Source: Streptomyces sp. NBC_01016
GTDB lineage: Bacteria > Actinomycetota > Actinomycetes > Streptomycetales > Streptomycetaceae
Length of the DNA stretch: 64,000 nt
Direction: 5' to 3'
NCBI RefSeq assembly: GCF_026341035.1
Contig: NZ_JAPEOQ010000001.1
Location: 5,270,001-5,334,000 of the forward strand
In this document: positions 35,326 to 44,286 of the stretch, one piece after another
Position numbering within the stretch: the first letter of the stretch is position 1
Layout: each line of letters starts with the position of its first letter
The notes under the pieces: model-generated
Seen by the model: only the letters and a program-made list of their open reading frames with translations
The model's database searches: none
Told to the model about the DNA's origin: nothing
Position numbers and translations under genes: made by a program

Positions 35326-36191
35326 GTTGAGTACTCCTTGCGCATACGGTTCAAGAGCGCCCTGCTGTCATCCGACGACGTCAGCAGTGACAAACGCGAA
35401 TGCGCCTCAAGGTGGGCGACCACGTCCGCGCGCTGGTCCAAATAGACGGATGCGGACAGGAGTTCGCTGTACACGATGTCGGGCAGCTCGGGTTCTTCGA
35501 ACCGGAAGTACGTGAACGGCGCGCACGCCCCGACATGTGCTCCCGCGGAGAAGGGCACGATGTCCAGGCTGATGTGCGCGAGCTCGGACACGTCCAGGAG
35601 GCGCTCGATCTGCTCCCGCATCACGTCGGGGCTGCCCACCTCCTTGTGCAGGACGGCCTCCTCCATGACCACCCACAACGTGGGCGCGTCCTCCTTCTCC
35701 AGCAGCCCCTGGCGGCGCAGCCGCAGCGCGACGCGGCGCTCTAGGTCCTCCTCGGTGCCGTTCGGCAAACCGCCGCGCAGTACGGCGCGCGCGTAGTTAG
35801 GGGTCTGCAAGAGGCCTGTGACGTACTGGGGTTCGTAGGTGCGCAGGGTCTTGGCGTCGGTCTCCAGGCTGACGTAGGCGGTGAACCAGCTGGGGACGGC
35901 GTCCCGGTAGGAGTGCCACCAGCCCGGCTCGTTGGCCTGCTCGGCCAGGTCGACGAACTCGTCTATCTCCTGGCGGTCCGCGCCGAAGGTCTCCAGGAGC
36001 TTCTCCACATAGAGAGGCTTCAGCGCTACTTCGGCCTTTTCCAGCCGGCGGATCGTCAGGGTCTTCACGCGCAGTGCCCTTGCCGCGTCCTCCAGCGAAG
36101 CACCGGCAGCCAAGCGCATGTCCTGCAGCCGACGGCCGAGGATCATGCGCAGCACTGTCGGCGCGCTGGTGCCAGCACGGGCCTCACTCAC
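35322..36191 (-). CDS. XRE helix-turn-helix regulator with DUF5753 domain (WhiJ-like)
   Basis: This 289-residue regulator has an N-terminal XRE helix-turn-helix (residues ~15-75: LGRRLQDMRLAAGASLEDAA through RLEKAE) and a DUF5753 domain (~95-285) with the GLLQTPNYARAVL signature. Its partner is the coupled DUF397 gene. Such pairs influence development and antibiotic production in Streptomyces. GTG 36191 follows GGGAGG. The palindromic elements at 36211-36245 just upstream may be its operator. Confidence 0.88.
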   Translation of the reverse strand: MSEARAGTSAPTVLRMILGRRLQDMRLAAGASLEDAARALRVKTLTIRRLEKAEVALKPLYVEKLLETFGADRQEIDEFVDLAEQANEPGWWHSYRDAVPSWFTAYVSLETDAKTLRTYEPQYVTGLLQTPNYARAVLRGGLPNGTEEDLERRVALRLRRQGLLEKEDAPTLWVVMEEAVLHKEVGSPDVMREQIERLLDVSELAHISLDIVPFSAGAHVGACAPFTYFRFEEPELPDIVYSELLSASVYLDQRADVVAHLEAHSRLSLLTSSDDSRALLNRMRKEYST

Positions 36192-36508
36192 GCCCTACCT
36201 CCCTGAAGCTTCATCAACAAGACCATTCTTGCAGTGACTTGATGATGACGCCAGAGTGATACCCCGCTTGCTGAAATTATCAGGGAGTCGGTTGCAGCGT
36301 GAGCACGATCACGCGCATAGTTGCACTGTGAGCGGTCACGGCACGGCTCTGACGCAGCATCCGGCCCGGAGGGGGCGCGCGGTGCTGCCGTCGTCGTCGG
36401 CATGCCAACGCCGGGCGTCTGCCTGGGCCCGCGCCTCTCACAGCTCGAGCTGTAGCCCGCACCCCCACACCGCGCCCGCCCCGCGGAAGGCACTGGAAGG
36501 CGACATTC
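36192..36508. promoter_or_regulatory. Divergent promoter region with nested inverted repeats
   Basis: This 317-base spacer separates the XRE regulator and the HATPase gene. TCATCAA (36211-36217) is mirrored by TTGATGA (36239-36245), and inside it CAAG (36218-36221) by CTTG (36228-36231). The repeats start 20 bases from the XRE start codon, which suggests an autoregulatory site. The rest contains no recognisable gene. Confidence 0.45.
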
Positions 36509-36967
36509 GTGACTCTCCCCACGCCCCTGACCCCGGCGTCGTCCCCCGCTTTAGTCGCCACCGCGCCCGGCCGGGAGTACTGGTTCGGTCTGCCCGCGCT
36601 GCGCACGAGCGCGAGAGCCGCCCGCGACACCGTGCGCGAGCGGCTCCGATCCTGGGGGGTGCCCGGCGACACCTGCTGCGACGCGGTGCTGCTGATCTCG
36701 GAGCTGACCACGAACGCGCTGCTGCACACGGACAGCGATCACGTCCTGTGCGGCCTCAGGCTGACCGGCGACGAGCGGAGTCTGCGCATCGAACTTCACG
36801 ACGACTGCCCCCATCCGGTGCAGCCACCCGAGCACCGCGCAGGCCCCGGCGAGGAGGGCGGGCGCGGTCTGTTCCTCGTCCAGCAGCTCGCAAACCGTTG
36901 GGGCTCCGCACGCTCGACGCGGGCCGAAGGCAAGGTCGTCTGGGCCGAGTTGACGGCCTTCTCCTGA
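36509..36967 (+). CDS. RsbW-like ATP-binding (HATPase_c_2) protein
   Basis: This 152-residue protein has the GHKL ATPase fold of anti-sigma kinases. The N-box is LISELTTNALLHTDSDHV (~70-87), the G1 region is IELHDDCPHPVQPP, and the G2 box is GGRGLFLVQQLANRWG. Members phosphorylate anti-anti-sigma factors or regulate by binding. The GTG start at 36509 is preceded by a purine-rich stretch. It is divergent from the XRE/DUF397 operon, a recurring neighbourhood in Streptomyces. Confidence 0.85.
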   Translation: MTLPTPLTPASSPALVATAPGREYWFGLPALRTSARAARDTVRERLRSWGVPGDTCCDAVLLISELTTNALLHTDSDHVLCGLRLTGDERSLRIELHDDCPHPVQPPEHRAGPGEEGGRGLFLVQQLANRWGSARSTRAEGKVVWAELTAFS

Positions 36968-37061
36968 GTCCATGGAGACCGGTAGGGGCCGAGCGGCCCC
37001 GCCCTTTCACCCTCGCGCGGCGAGGAATCCATTCTCCTCGAGCCATCCACAGGAGGCGCCC

Positions 37062-37439
37062 ATGACCCCGCACTGCGAAACAGCTTCACCCGCCGTGCTG
37101 TACGTATGTGCCGACCGGTCCCCGGAGGCGTCCGGGACGGCCACGGAGTGCGCGCAGACGGAAGGCCGCGCGTTCGCCCAGGAGCGCGGACTGACGATCG
37201 CCGAGGTCGTCACCGACACCTACGGCGAGCCCGACCCGGCCCGGCGCACGGGCTGGCGGCGGGTGCGGCAGCTGGTCCAGACCGGCGATGTCACCTCGGT
37301 CCTCGTCCGCTGGCCCTGCGCCATCGCCCCGGAGTCCGCGCACGAACTCCGGCACAGAGAGACCAGCTGGCTCCGGGACCATGGTGTGCGCGTCCGCTAC
37401 ACCTGGGCGCCGCTCACGCGTCCAGGCCCCCTCGCTTGA
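37062..37439 (+). CDS. Resolvase-N-terminal-like small protein
   Basis: This 125-residue protein resembles the catalytic N-terminal fold of serine recombinases in layout: a first strand AVLYVCADRS, a helix with CAQTEGRAFAQERGLT, then a loop R-T-G-W and a strand VLVRWPCA. Most of the recombinase active-site arginines and the DNA-binding region are not evident, so it is probably not an active recombinase. ATG 37062 follows AGGAGG at 37051-37056. Its 3' end overlaps the convergent acyl-CoA dehydrogenase by 26 bases. Confidence 0.6.
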   Translation: MTPHCETASPAVLYVCADRSPEASGTATECAQTEGRAFAQERGLTIAEVVTDTYGEPDPARRTGWRRVRQLVQTGDVTSVLVRWPCAIAPESAHELRHRETSWLRDHGVRVRYTWAPLTRPGPLA

Positions 37440-38583
37440 CGAGCTGAGCCGCGATCACGTTCCGCTGGATCTCGTTCGTCCCCTCGCCGACGATCATCAG
37501 CGGCGCGTCGCGGAAGTAGCGTTCGACGTCGTATTCGGTGGAGTAGCCGTAACCGCCGTGAATGCGGACGGCGTTGAGTGCGATCTCCATCGCCGCTTCG
37601 GACGCGTACAGCTTCGCCATCCCCGCCTCCATGTCGACCCGCCGGCCCGCGTCGTACTCCCGGGCCGCGTGCAGGGTCAGCTGGCGGGCCGCGGTGAGCT
37701 TGGTGGCCATGTCGGCGAGGTAGTGGCCGATCGCCTGGTGCTGCCAGATCGGCTTGCCGAACGACTCCCGCTCCTGCGCGTAGGCGAGCGAGTCCTCCAG
37801 GGCGGCACGGCCGACGCCGAGGGCGCGCGAGGCGACCTGCAGACGGCCGGTCTCCAGGCCCTTCATCATCTGGCCGAACCCCTTGCCCTCCGCCCCGCCG
37901 AGGACGCTGCCGGCGGCGGCGACGTACCCGTCGAAGGACAGCTCGCAGCTCTCGACCCCCTTGTAGCCCAGCTTGGGCAGGTCGCGGGAGACGGTGAGGC
38001 CGGGACCGTGCTCGACGAGGAGGATCGAGATGCCCCGGTGGGTGGGCGTCGCGTCCGGGTCGGTCTTGCACAGCAGTGCGATGAGGCCGGAGCGGCGGGA
38101 GTTGGTGATCCACGTCTTGGATCCGCTCACGACATACGTGCCGTCGTCCTGGCGGCGGGCCGTGGTGCGCATCGCCTGGAGGTCGCTGCCGCCGCCCGGT
38201 TCGGTCAGCGCCATCGTCGCGCGCATCTCGCCGGTCGCCATGCGGGGCAGATACGCCGCCTTCTGCTCGTCGGTCCCGTAGAGGGTGAGCAGCTTGGCGA
38301 CGACGGTGTGCCCGCCCATGGCGCCCGCGAGGCTCATCCAGCCGCGCGCGAGCTCCTCGGTGATCAGGACATAGGCGGGCATCGAGACGGGGGTGCCGCC
38401 GAACTCCTCCGGGACGGCGAGCCCGTAGATGCCCATCTCCTTCATCTGTTCGATGAGGGCTTCGGGGTAGGTGTTGGCGTGCTCCAACTCCTGTGCGACC
38501 GGCTTGACCTGCTTGTCGACGAAGTCGTGCACGGTCTCGACGACGAACCGCTCGTCGCTGTCCAGGGCGTCCAGGGTGCTCAC
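37414..38583 (-). CDS. Acyl-CoA dehydrogenase (candidate methylsuccinyl-CoA dehydrogenase)
   Basis: This 389-residue flavoprotein has TMALTEPGGGSDLQAM (~125), the substrate/FAD segment SGSKTWITNSRRSG (~153), RIHGGYGYSTEYDVER and the terminal GEGTNEIQRNVI with Glu371 at the catalytic position. GTG 38583 starts it, 76 bases after a family III CoA-transferase on the same strand, so the two are one operon. In a C5-dicarboxylate pathway its job would be to oxidise methylsuccinyl-CoA to an unsaturated C5-dicarboxyl-CoA. That substrate is an inference from the cluster. Confidence 0.85.
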   Translation of the reverse strand: MSTLDALDSDERFVVETVHDFVDKQVKPVAQELEHANTYPEALIEQMKEMGIYGLAVPEEFGGTPVSMPAYVLITEELARGWMSLAGAMGGHTVVAKLLTLYGTDEQKAAYLPRMATGEMRATMALTEPGGGSDLQAMRTTARRQDDGTYVVSGSKTWITNSRRSGLIALLCKTDPDATPTHRGISILLVEHGPGLTVSRDLPKLGYKGVESCELSFDGYVAAAGSVLGGAEGKGFGQMMKGLETGRLQVASRALGVGRAALEDSLAYAQERESFGKPIWQHQAIGHYLADMATKLTAARQLTLHAAREYDAGRRVDMEAGMAKLYASEAAMEIALNAVRIHGGYGYSTEYDVERYFRDAPLMIVGEGTNEIQRNVIAAQLVKRGGLDA

Positions 38584-38603
38584 GGGCCTTCTCCTCTGCT
38601 TGC

Positions 38604-38640
38604 TGTCTTGTCGCTGTGTCGCTGTGTCGCTGTGTTGCCG
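38604..38640. repeat. Short tandem repeat TGTCGC(TG)
   Basis: Between the CoA-transferase stop and the dehydrogenase start the sequence contains about four copies of an eight-base unit (TCGCTGTG), the last one degenerate. It lies in the short intercistronic spacer. Confidence 0.7.
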
Positions 38641-38659
38641 TGTCCGGGGGAGGGGAGTG

Positions 38660-39874
38660 TCAGATCGCGCCCGCTGCGCGCAGGTCCGCGATCTGCTCGG
38701 CGGTGCGTCCCCGCTCGGCCAGAAGTCGTTCGGTGTGCTCGCCGAGGGCGGGGACCGGGTCCATCCGGGGGTCGATTCCGGCCAGATCCGCCGGGGGCCG
38801 CAGCGCCTGGACGGGGCCGCCGGGCGTGCCGACCTCGTGCCAGCGCCCGCGTCCTGCGAGCACCGGGTGGTCGAGGAACTCGGCGACGTCGTTGACGCCC
38901 GCGTTCGCGATGCCCGCCGTGTCGAGCGCCTCGGCGGCGTCGGCGCCTTCGCACTCCTGGAAGCGCTCGGCGATGAGGACGTTCAGCTCGTCACGGTGGG
39001 CGACGCGGTCGGAGCCGGTGGCGAAGCGCGGGTCCGCGGTCAACTCGGGCCGCTTGAGGAACTGTTCGCACAGCGCGCGCCACTCGCGTTCGTTCTGTAC
39101 GGAGATCAGGATCTGCTTGCCGTCGCGTGCGGTGTAGGCGCCGTACGGGGCGATGGTGGCGTGCTGGGTGCCGATGCGCGGCGGCTGGGTTCCGCCGTAG
39201 CGGGTGTAGTTGGCGGGCTGGCCCATCCACTCCGCGAGCGCCTCGAACAGTGACACCTCCACCGCGCGGGCGACACCCGTGGTCGCGCGGGTGAACAGGG
39301 CGGTGAGGATGCCGGTGTAGGCGTACATCCCGGCGGCGATGTCGGCGATCGACACGCCCGCCCGCGCGGCCTCGCGCGCCGTGCCGGTGAGCGAGACCAG
39401 ACCGGTCTGGCACTGCACCAGCATGTCGTACGCCTTGCGGTCGGCCCAGGGCCCGCTGGTGCCGTAGCCGGAGACGGTGCACGGGATCAGGCGCGGGTAC
39501 TTCGCGGCCAGCGTGGCCGCGTCGAGGCCGAGGCGGGCGGCGGCGCCCGGGCCGAGGTTCTGCACGAACACATCGGCGTCCGCGAGGAGTTCGTCGAGGA
39601 GCTCGCGCCCGGCCGGCGACTTCACGTCCAGCGTCAGCGACTCCTTGCCGCGGTTCAGCCAGACGAAATAGCTCGACTCGCCGTGCACCGTGGAGTCGTA
39701 GCGGCGGGCGAAGTCGCCGCCGTCGGGCCGCTCCACCTTGATGACGCGGGCGCCGAGGTCGGCGAGTTGGCGCGTGGCGAAGGGGGCGGCCACGGCCTGT
39801 TCGAGGCTGACGACGGTGATCCCGGACAGCGGGTGCTGCGGCGGTGCGGCGGCACGGTCGATCGTCCCGGTCAT
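38660..39874 (-). CDS. Family III CoA-transferase (CaiB/BaiF type), candidate itaconate CoA-transferase
   Basis: This 404-residue enzyme belongs to the CaiB/BaiF CoA-transferases, which move CoA via a covalent Asp intermediate. The catalytic Asp is Asp150 in KAYDMLVQ; GARVIKVERPDGGDFAR and LDVKSPAGRELL are typical N-terminal blocks. The start ATG 39874 follows GGAGG. It heads the leftward operon of the C5-dicarboxylate cluster, and itaconate or methylsuccinate CoA-transferases (Ict/RipA) belong to this family. The conserved promoter element at 39952-39999 suggests control by the adjacent LysR protein. Confidence 0.82.
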   Translation of the reverse strand: MTGTIDRAAAPPQHPLSGITVVSLEQAVAAPFATRQLADLGARVIKVERPDGGDFARRYDSTVHGESSYFVWLNRGKESLTLDVKSPAGRELLDELLADADVFVQNLGPGAAARLGLDAATLAAKYPRLIPCTVSGYGTSGPWADRKAYDMLVQCQTGLVSLTGTAREAARAGVSIADIAAGMYAYTGILTALFTRATTGVARAVEVSLFEALAEWMGQPANYTRYGGTQPPRIGTQHATIAPYGAYTARDGKQILISVQNEREWRALCEQFLKRPELTADPRFATGSDRVAHRDELNVLIAERFQECEGADAAEALDTAGIANAGVNDVAEFLDHPVLAGRGRWHEVGTPGGPVQALRPPADLAGIDPRMDPVPALGEHTERLLAERGRTAEQIADLRAAGAI

Positions 39875-39951
39875 GCGGTGACCTCCAGGAGCGGGGGTGG
39901 TCATGTGGGGTGCACGGGGTGGCCGGCAGGCGGCCGCTCCGTGACGACTAA

Positions 39952-39999
39952 CATCATGGGTCTTCATGGCAATGCTCGGGAAATAGCAAATCGTGATGC
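39952..39999 (-). promoter_or_regulatory. Shared LysR-type element, copy A (CoA-transferase promoter)
   Basis: Read on the minus strand it begins GCATCACGATTTGCTATT and ends CATGATG. It matches the element at 41912-41959 in 16 of the first 18 and all of the last 7 positions (29 of 48 overall). It lies 78 bases before the CoA-transferase start and 42 bases before the LysR start. Confidence 0.7.
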
Positions 40000-40040
40000 C
40001 ACCATGCGCGGCGCGGATGGCAGGCGAGGGGCGGGACGCG

Positions 40041-40997
40041 ATGGACATCAAACAGCTCAAGGCGCTGGTGACAGTGGCCGAGGTCGGCAGCGTCACGCGG
40101 GCCGCGACGGTCCTGCACCTTGTGCAGCCCGCCGTCACCCGCCAGATCCGCACCCTGGAGGAGGAGTTGGGCGTGCCGCTCTTCGAGCGGACCCGGCAGG
40201 GCATGCGGCCGACCGAGGCCGGAGCGGCCGTCGTGGAGCGGGCCCGGCGGGCGCTGCACGAGCTGGAGCGCGCCCGCGCGGAGGTGCGGCCCACGCCCGG
40301 CGAGGTGTCCGGCATCGTGACCGTCGGCCTGCTGGAGAGCACCCTCGGGCTGCTCGCGGAGCCACTGGTGACGGCCATGCGTGAGGCCCATCCGGGCGTG
40401 CAGCTGCGGGTGATGACCGCGTACTCGGGCCATCTGCAACAGTGGCTCGACGACGGTGACCTCGATCTGTCGCTGCTCTACAACCTCGACAGGGCGCCCT
40501 CCCTGAACGTACGGCCCCTGGTGCGCGAGCGGCTGTGGGTGGCGGCCCCGCCGGAGGCGGGGCTCCGCGCCGAGCGACCCGTTCCGTTCGCCGATGCGGC
40601 GGCGCGCCCGCTGGTGATGCCGACGTCCGGACACGCGCTGCGCGCGCTCATCGAATCGGCGGCGGCCCGCGCGGGCGCCCGCATCGAGGTCGCGGCGCAG
40701 ACCAACTCGATGCCCGTACAGAAACAACTCGCCCGGGCCGGACACGGCTGGACGATCCTGCCCGGCGTGGGCATCGCCGAGGACGTCGCCGCCGGCGAGC
40801 TCAGCGCCGCGCCCCTGTGCGAGCCCGCCGCGTGGCGCTCCATCGTGCTGGGCACACCTCGCACCGGCCGCACACCACCCGCCGTGAACGTCGTCGCGCA
40901 GGAACTGGTGCGCCAGGTCAACGCCGCCGTGGAGAGCGGCAGATGGCCCTCGGCGCGGCTCCCCGAGACGGAGGACGGGGCGGCGCGGGAGCAGTGA
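40041..40997 (+). CDS. LysR-family transcriptional regulator
   Basis: This 318-residue regulator has the LysR helix-turn-helix at residues 1-60 (MDIKQLKALVTVAEVGSVTR through QPAVTRQIRTLEEEL) and a periplasmic-binding-like effector domain from ~90. Itaconate regulators such as RipR/ItcR are LysR proteins located beside the same gene set. It is divergent from the CoA-transferase operon and upstream of the hydrolase. The paired elements at 39952-39999 and 41912-41959 are the probable binding sites. Confidence 0.88.
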   Translation: MDIKQLKALVTVAEVGSVTRAATVLHLVQPAVTRQIRTLEEELGVPLFERTRQGMRPTEAGAAVVERARRALHELERARAEVRPTPGEVSGIVTVGLLESTLGLLAEPLVTAMREAHPGVQLRVMTAYSGHLQQWLDDGDLDLSLLYNLDRAPSLNVRPLVRERLWVAAPPEAGLRAERPVPFADAAARPLVMPTSGHALRALIESAAARAGARIEVAAQTNSMPVQKQLARAGHGWTILPGVGIAEDVAAGELSAAPLCEPAAWRSIVLGTPRTGRTPPAVNVVAQELVRQVNAAVESGRWPSARLPETEDGAAREQ

Positions 40998-41044
40998 CAC
41001 CCGACGACCACGACACCTTCCACGACCAGCGCCCCAGGAGAACC

Positions 41045-41857
41045 ATGCCTGACCCCCACCACCTCGAAGCCACCACGCCCGCGGCCGACGGCACCACGAT
41101 CGCCTACCAGACCCGCGGCACCGGCCACCCCCTCGTCCTCCTCGCCGGACAGGCCAACCACCACCACTGGTGGGACGCCGTACGCGACGACTTCCACCCG
41201 ACCCACCGCACCATCACGCTCGACTACCGGGGAACGGGCGCCAGTGACAAGCCCGAGGCTCAAGAGGGCTACTCCACCCGCCAGTTCGCGGACGACGTGA
41301 TCGCCGTGCTCGACGCCCTCGGCATCGAGCGCACCGACCTGTACGGCACCTCCATGGGCGGGCGGGTCGCGCAATGGGTCGCCGCACGCCACCCCGACAG
41401 GATCCGGCGGCTCGTCCTCGGCTGCACCTCACCCGGCGGGCCGCACGCGGTGGAGCGCGCCGCCGAGGTGCGCCGCGCGCTGGCCAGGACCGAACCGGGC
41501 GCCGCCGAGGAGGCGCTGACCGACCTCATGTACACACCCGCCTGGCGCGCCGCCCACCCCGGCCCGTACGGCACACTCGGCGACCCCGACATGCCGCCGC
41601 ACGCCCGCCGCGGCCACCTGCGCGCCAGCAACCGGCACGACGCGTGGGACGCGCTGCCGCACATCACCGCGCCCACGCTCATCCTCCACGGCGACCAGGA
41701 CCGGCTCACCCCGCCGGACAATCTGCCGCTGCTCGCCGCCCGCATCCCCGATGCTGCGACGCGGCTGTTCCCCGGCGCGCGCCACGCCTACTTCGAGGAG
41801 TGCCGGACGGAGGCCGGGGAGGCGGTTCTCGACTTCCTCGACGGGTCGTCGAGGTAA
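41045..41857 (+). CDS. Alpha/beta hydrolase (3-oxoadipate enol-lactonase-like)
   Basis: This 270-residue hydrolase has the nucleophile Ser103 in YGTSMGGR, the acid Asp in LHGDQDRL and the catalytic His in GARHAYFEE. LDYRGTGASDKP is typical of enol-lactonase/haloperoxidase-like members. The ATG at 41045 follows AGGAG (41036-41040). It lies 48 bases after the LysR gene on the same strand and could be co-transcribed. In the proposed pathway it may open a lactone or ester form of the dicarboxylate, but this is a guess. Confidence 0.82.
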   Translation: MPDPHHLEATTPAADGTTIAYQTRGTGHPLVLLAGQANHHHWWDAVRDDFHPTHRTITLDYRGTGASDKPEAQEGYSTRQFADDVIAVLDALGIERTDLYGTSMGGRVAQWVAARHPDRIRRLVLGCTSPGGPHAVERAAEVRRALARTEPGAAEEALTDLMYTPAWRAAHPGPYGTLGDPDMPPHARRGHLRASNRHDAWDALPHITAPTLILHGDQDRLTPPDNLPLLAARIPDAATRLFPGARHAYFEECRTEAGEAVLDFLDGSSR

Positions 41858-41887
41858 GCCGGTCCGCGGGGATGCTGCGCCTGCGGA

Positions 41888-41915
41888 CTCCCATGCTCCC
41901 GGCGCATGGGAGCAT
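41888..41915. terminator. Overlapping hairpins, terminator or operator
   Basis: CTCCCATG (41888-41895) pairs with CATGGGAG (41905-41912), and alternatively ATGCTCCC (41893-41900) with GGGAGCAT (41908-41915). ATTTTCTATTG follows. Position after the hydrolase stop suggests a terminator, but it runs into the LysR-type element that begins at 41912. Confidence 0.5.
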
Positions 41916-41959
41916 CACCATTTTCTATTGTTCCGCATCCCGCATCAGCGCTCATGATG
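41912..41959 (+). promoter_or_regulatory. Shared LysR-type element, copy B (transporter promoter)
   Basis: It begins GCATCACCATTTTCTATT and ends CATGATG, with a spacing identical to copy A. It lies 60 bases upstream of the transporter start at 42020. Confidence 0.7.
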
Positions 41960-42019
41960 AGTGGCGTTTTGAGCCGCCCGACCACCTCGTATCGAGCACT
42001 GAGTACGGAGACGCCACCG

Positions 42020-43369
42020 ATGAGTAAGACACCGGCCCCCAGCCCACCCTCCCGCGTCACCGCGAACGTCGTGCGCGGCTGTCTGGGCAACCTCATCGAG
42101 TGGTACGACTGGTTCGCCTACGCCACCTTCAGCGTCTACTTCGCGCCGGTGTTCTTCCCGGAAGGCAGCCAGACCGCCCAACTCCTGTCCACAGCCGTGG
42201 TGTTCGCGGTCGGCTTCCTGATGCGGCCGCTCGGCGGCTGGCTGCTCGGCGCCTACGCGGACCGGTTCGGCCGACGGCGCGCGCTGACCCTCTCCGTGCT
42301 GCTGATGAGCGCCGGATCACTCGTCATCGCCCTGTCCCCGGGACATGACGTCATCGGCCTGTGGGCGCCGGCCCTGCTCGTCGTGGCGCGCCTGGCCCAA
42401 GGCCTGTCCGTCGGCGGCGAGTTCGGCTCCAGCGCCTCCTACCTCTCCGAGGTGGCACCGCCCGGGCGGCGCGGCTTCTACTCCAGCTTCCAGTACGTGT
42501 CCATCGTGCTCGGCCAGCTCTCCGCGCTGCTCGTGGCGATCGTCCTCCAGAACGCGCTCACCGAGGCCCAACTGGCGAGCTGGGGCTGGCGCATCCCGTT
42601 CGTCGTCGGCGCGTTGGCCGGTCTCACCGTCATGTACCTGCGGCGCACCATGGAGGAGTCCGAGCACTTCCAGAAGGAGCAGGCACGCGCCACCGACGGC
42701 GAACGCAAGGGGCTCGTCGCCCTGTTCAAGGAGTACCCGCGCCAGCTGCTCGCCGTGTTCGGCCTCGCCATCGGCGGCACCGTCGCCTTCTACACGTACA
42801 CCACCTATCTGCAGAAGTACCTCGTGAACACCGCGGGTATCCCCAAGTCGACCGTGACGGTCATCGGCTTCGCGGCCCTCTTCGTGTACATGCTGATCCA
42901 GCCGCTGGTCGGCGCGCTGTCCGACAGGGTGGGCCGCCGCCCCGTCATGTTCGGCTTCTCGATCGGCTGCATGGTGCTCACGGTCCCGGTGATGACCTTC
43001 CTGGGACACACCAGCAACCCGTGGGTCGCCTTCCTCCTGATGACGCTCGCCCTCGCGTTCGTCACCGGATACTCGGCCCTCGCCGCCATCGTCAAGGCCG
43101 AGATGTTCCCCACCAAGGTGCGCGCCCTGGGTGTCGGCCTCCCGCACGCCCTCGTCACCGCCACCTTCGGCGGACTGACCGAGCCGATCGCCCTGGCCCT
43201 CAAGCAGAACGGGCACGAGACCGTGTTCTTCTGGTACGTGACCGGGTGCGTCGCCCTCACGCTGCTGGCCACGCTCCTCGTGCGCGAGCCCTCCCGCGAC
43301 TCCCACCTGGAGACCGAACCGGGCGCGACGACCGCCCCCGCCGAGCCCTCCGCCACGACCCCCGCGTGA
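42020..43369 (+). CDS. MHS-family MFS transporter (dicarboxylate/alpha-ketoglutarate permease-like)
   Basis: This 449-residue protein has 12 predicted membrane segments and the metabolite:H+ symporter signatures GNLIEWYDWFAYATF near residue 25 and RPLGGWLLGAYADRFGRRRA near 73 (loop 2-3 motif). GGEFGSSASYLSEVAPPGRRG follows in two blocks. MHS members import organic acids such as alpha-ketoglutarate, citrate or shikimate. ATG 42020 lies nine bases after GGAG. It is the first gene of an operon with the hydratase and lyase, so it probably imports the C5-dicarboxylate. Confidence 0.88.
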   Translation: MSKTPAPSPPSRVTANVVRGCLGNLIEWYDWFAYATFSVYFAPVFFPEGSQTAQLLSTAVVFAVGFLMRPLGGWLLGAYADRFGRRRALTLSVLLMSAGSLVIALSPGHDVIGLWAPALLVVARLAQGLSVGGEFGSSASYLSEVAPPGRRGFYSSFQYVSIVLGQLSALLVAIVLQNALTEAQLASWGWRIPFVVGALAGLTVMYLRRTMEESEHFQKEQARATDGERKGLVALFKEYPRQLLAVFGLAIGGTVAFYTYTTYLQKYLVNTAGIPKSTVTVIGFAALFVYMLIQPLVGALSDRVGRRPVMFGFSIGCMVLTVPVMTFLGHTSNPWVAFLLMTLALAFVTGYSALAAIVKAEMFPTKVRALGVGLPHALVTATFGGLTEPIALALKQNGHETVFFWYVTGCVALTLLATLLVREPSRDSHLETEPGATTAPAEPSATTPA

Positions 43370-43401
43370 CACCCGCCCCTCAACGGAAGGCAAGCCCCAC
43401 C

Positions 43402-44286
43402 ATGGAACCCGCCGCCTCCACACCCACCCTCGGCTCCTACGTGGAGTCCTGGGCGCCCTCCGCGACGACCGACGAGGACGCCCTGCCCCCGGGCCCGGCC
43501 GCCGCCCTCTCGGCCGTCCTCGATCTGCCCGAACCGGCCGCGAAGGCGGGCGACGCTCTGCCCCCGCTGTGGCAGTGGCTGTACTTCCTGGAGTGGCCCG
43601 CGCAGAGCGAACTCGGCCCCGACGGACACCTCAGCGACGCCCGTTTCCTGCCGCCGATCCCCGACCGGCAGCGCATGTTCGCGGGTGGCCGTGTGAGCGT
43701 CGAGGAGCCGCTGCGCCTCGGTGAACCGGCCGAACGCGTCTGCAGCCTCGCCTCCGTCACCCCCAAGAGCGGCCGCAGCGGCGAGCTGCTCTTCGTCACC
43801 GAACGCCGCGAGTTCCGCCAGGCGGGCCGCACCTGCCTCGTCGAGGAACAGGACATCGTCTACCGCTCCGGCCGCAGCGCGGCGGCCGGCCACCCCACCA
43901 CGGTCGACAGCACGACCGTCCCGCAGTCCGAGGCCCCCTGGCAGCTGCGGGCCCAGCCCGACGAGCGCGAGCTGTTCCGGGTGAGCGCGCTGACCGCGAA
44001 CGCCCACCGGATCCACTACGACGCCCCGTACTGCCGTGACGTCGAGGGATACCCCGGCCTCGTCGTGCACGGCCCGCTGCTCGCGCTGCTGATGCTGGAT
44101 CTGGTGCGCCGCAACTCGCCGGAACGACAGGTGGCTTCGCTCTCCTACCGCCTGCACCGCCCCGTCTTCGCCGGGGAACACCTGCTGGCCACCGGGACAC
44201 CGACGGAGGACGGCCGGGACGCCCAACTGGGCGTCGCCACGCACCGGGAGGCGCGGCACGCGTCCGCGGAGGTGACCTTCGTATGA
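43402..44286 (+). CDS. MaoC/FAS1-like hydratase (itaconyl- or mesaconyl-C4-CoA hydratase-like)
   Basis: This 294-residue protein consists of two hot-dog repeats of the FAS1-like/MaoC dehydratase type. The first contains WQWLYFLEW, SDARFLPPIPDRQRMFAGG and the second HRIHYDAPYCRDVEGYPGLV with the hydratase Asp/His pair, then VHGPLLALLMLDL. The family includes itaconyl-CoA hydratase (Ich/RipB) and mesaconyl-C4-CoA hydratase. Its stop overlaps the ATG of the CitE-like lyase (44283-44286), which strongly supports sequential steps: hydration to citramalyl-CoA and then cleavage. Confidence 0.82.
   Translation: MEPAASTPTLGSYVESWAPSATTDEDALPPGPAAALSAVLDLPEPAAKAGDALPPLWQWLYFLEWPAQSELGPDGHLSDARFLPPIPDRQRMFAGGRVSVEEPLRLGEPAERVCSLASVTPKSGRSGELLFVTERREFRQAGRTCLVEEQDIVYRSGRSAAAGHPTTVDSTTVPQSEAPWQLRAQPDERELFRVSALTANAHRIHYDAPYCRDVEGYPGLVVHGPLLALLMLDLVRRNSPERQVASLSYRLHRPVFAGEHLLATGTPTEDGRDAQLGVATHREARHASAEVTFV

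Noticed and set aside
37062..37439. Resolvase-like protein as evidence of a mobile element
   Set aside because: The active-site and DNA-binding parts are not recognisable, and there are no terminal repeats, target duplications or other transposition genes around it.
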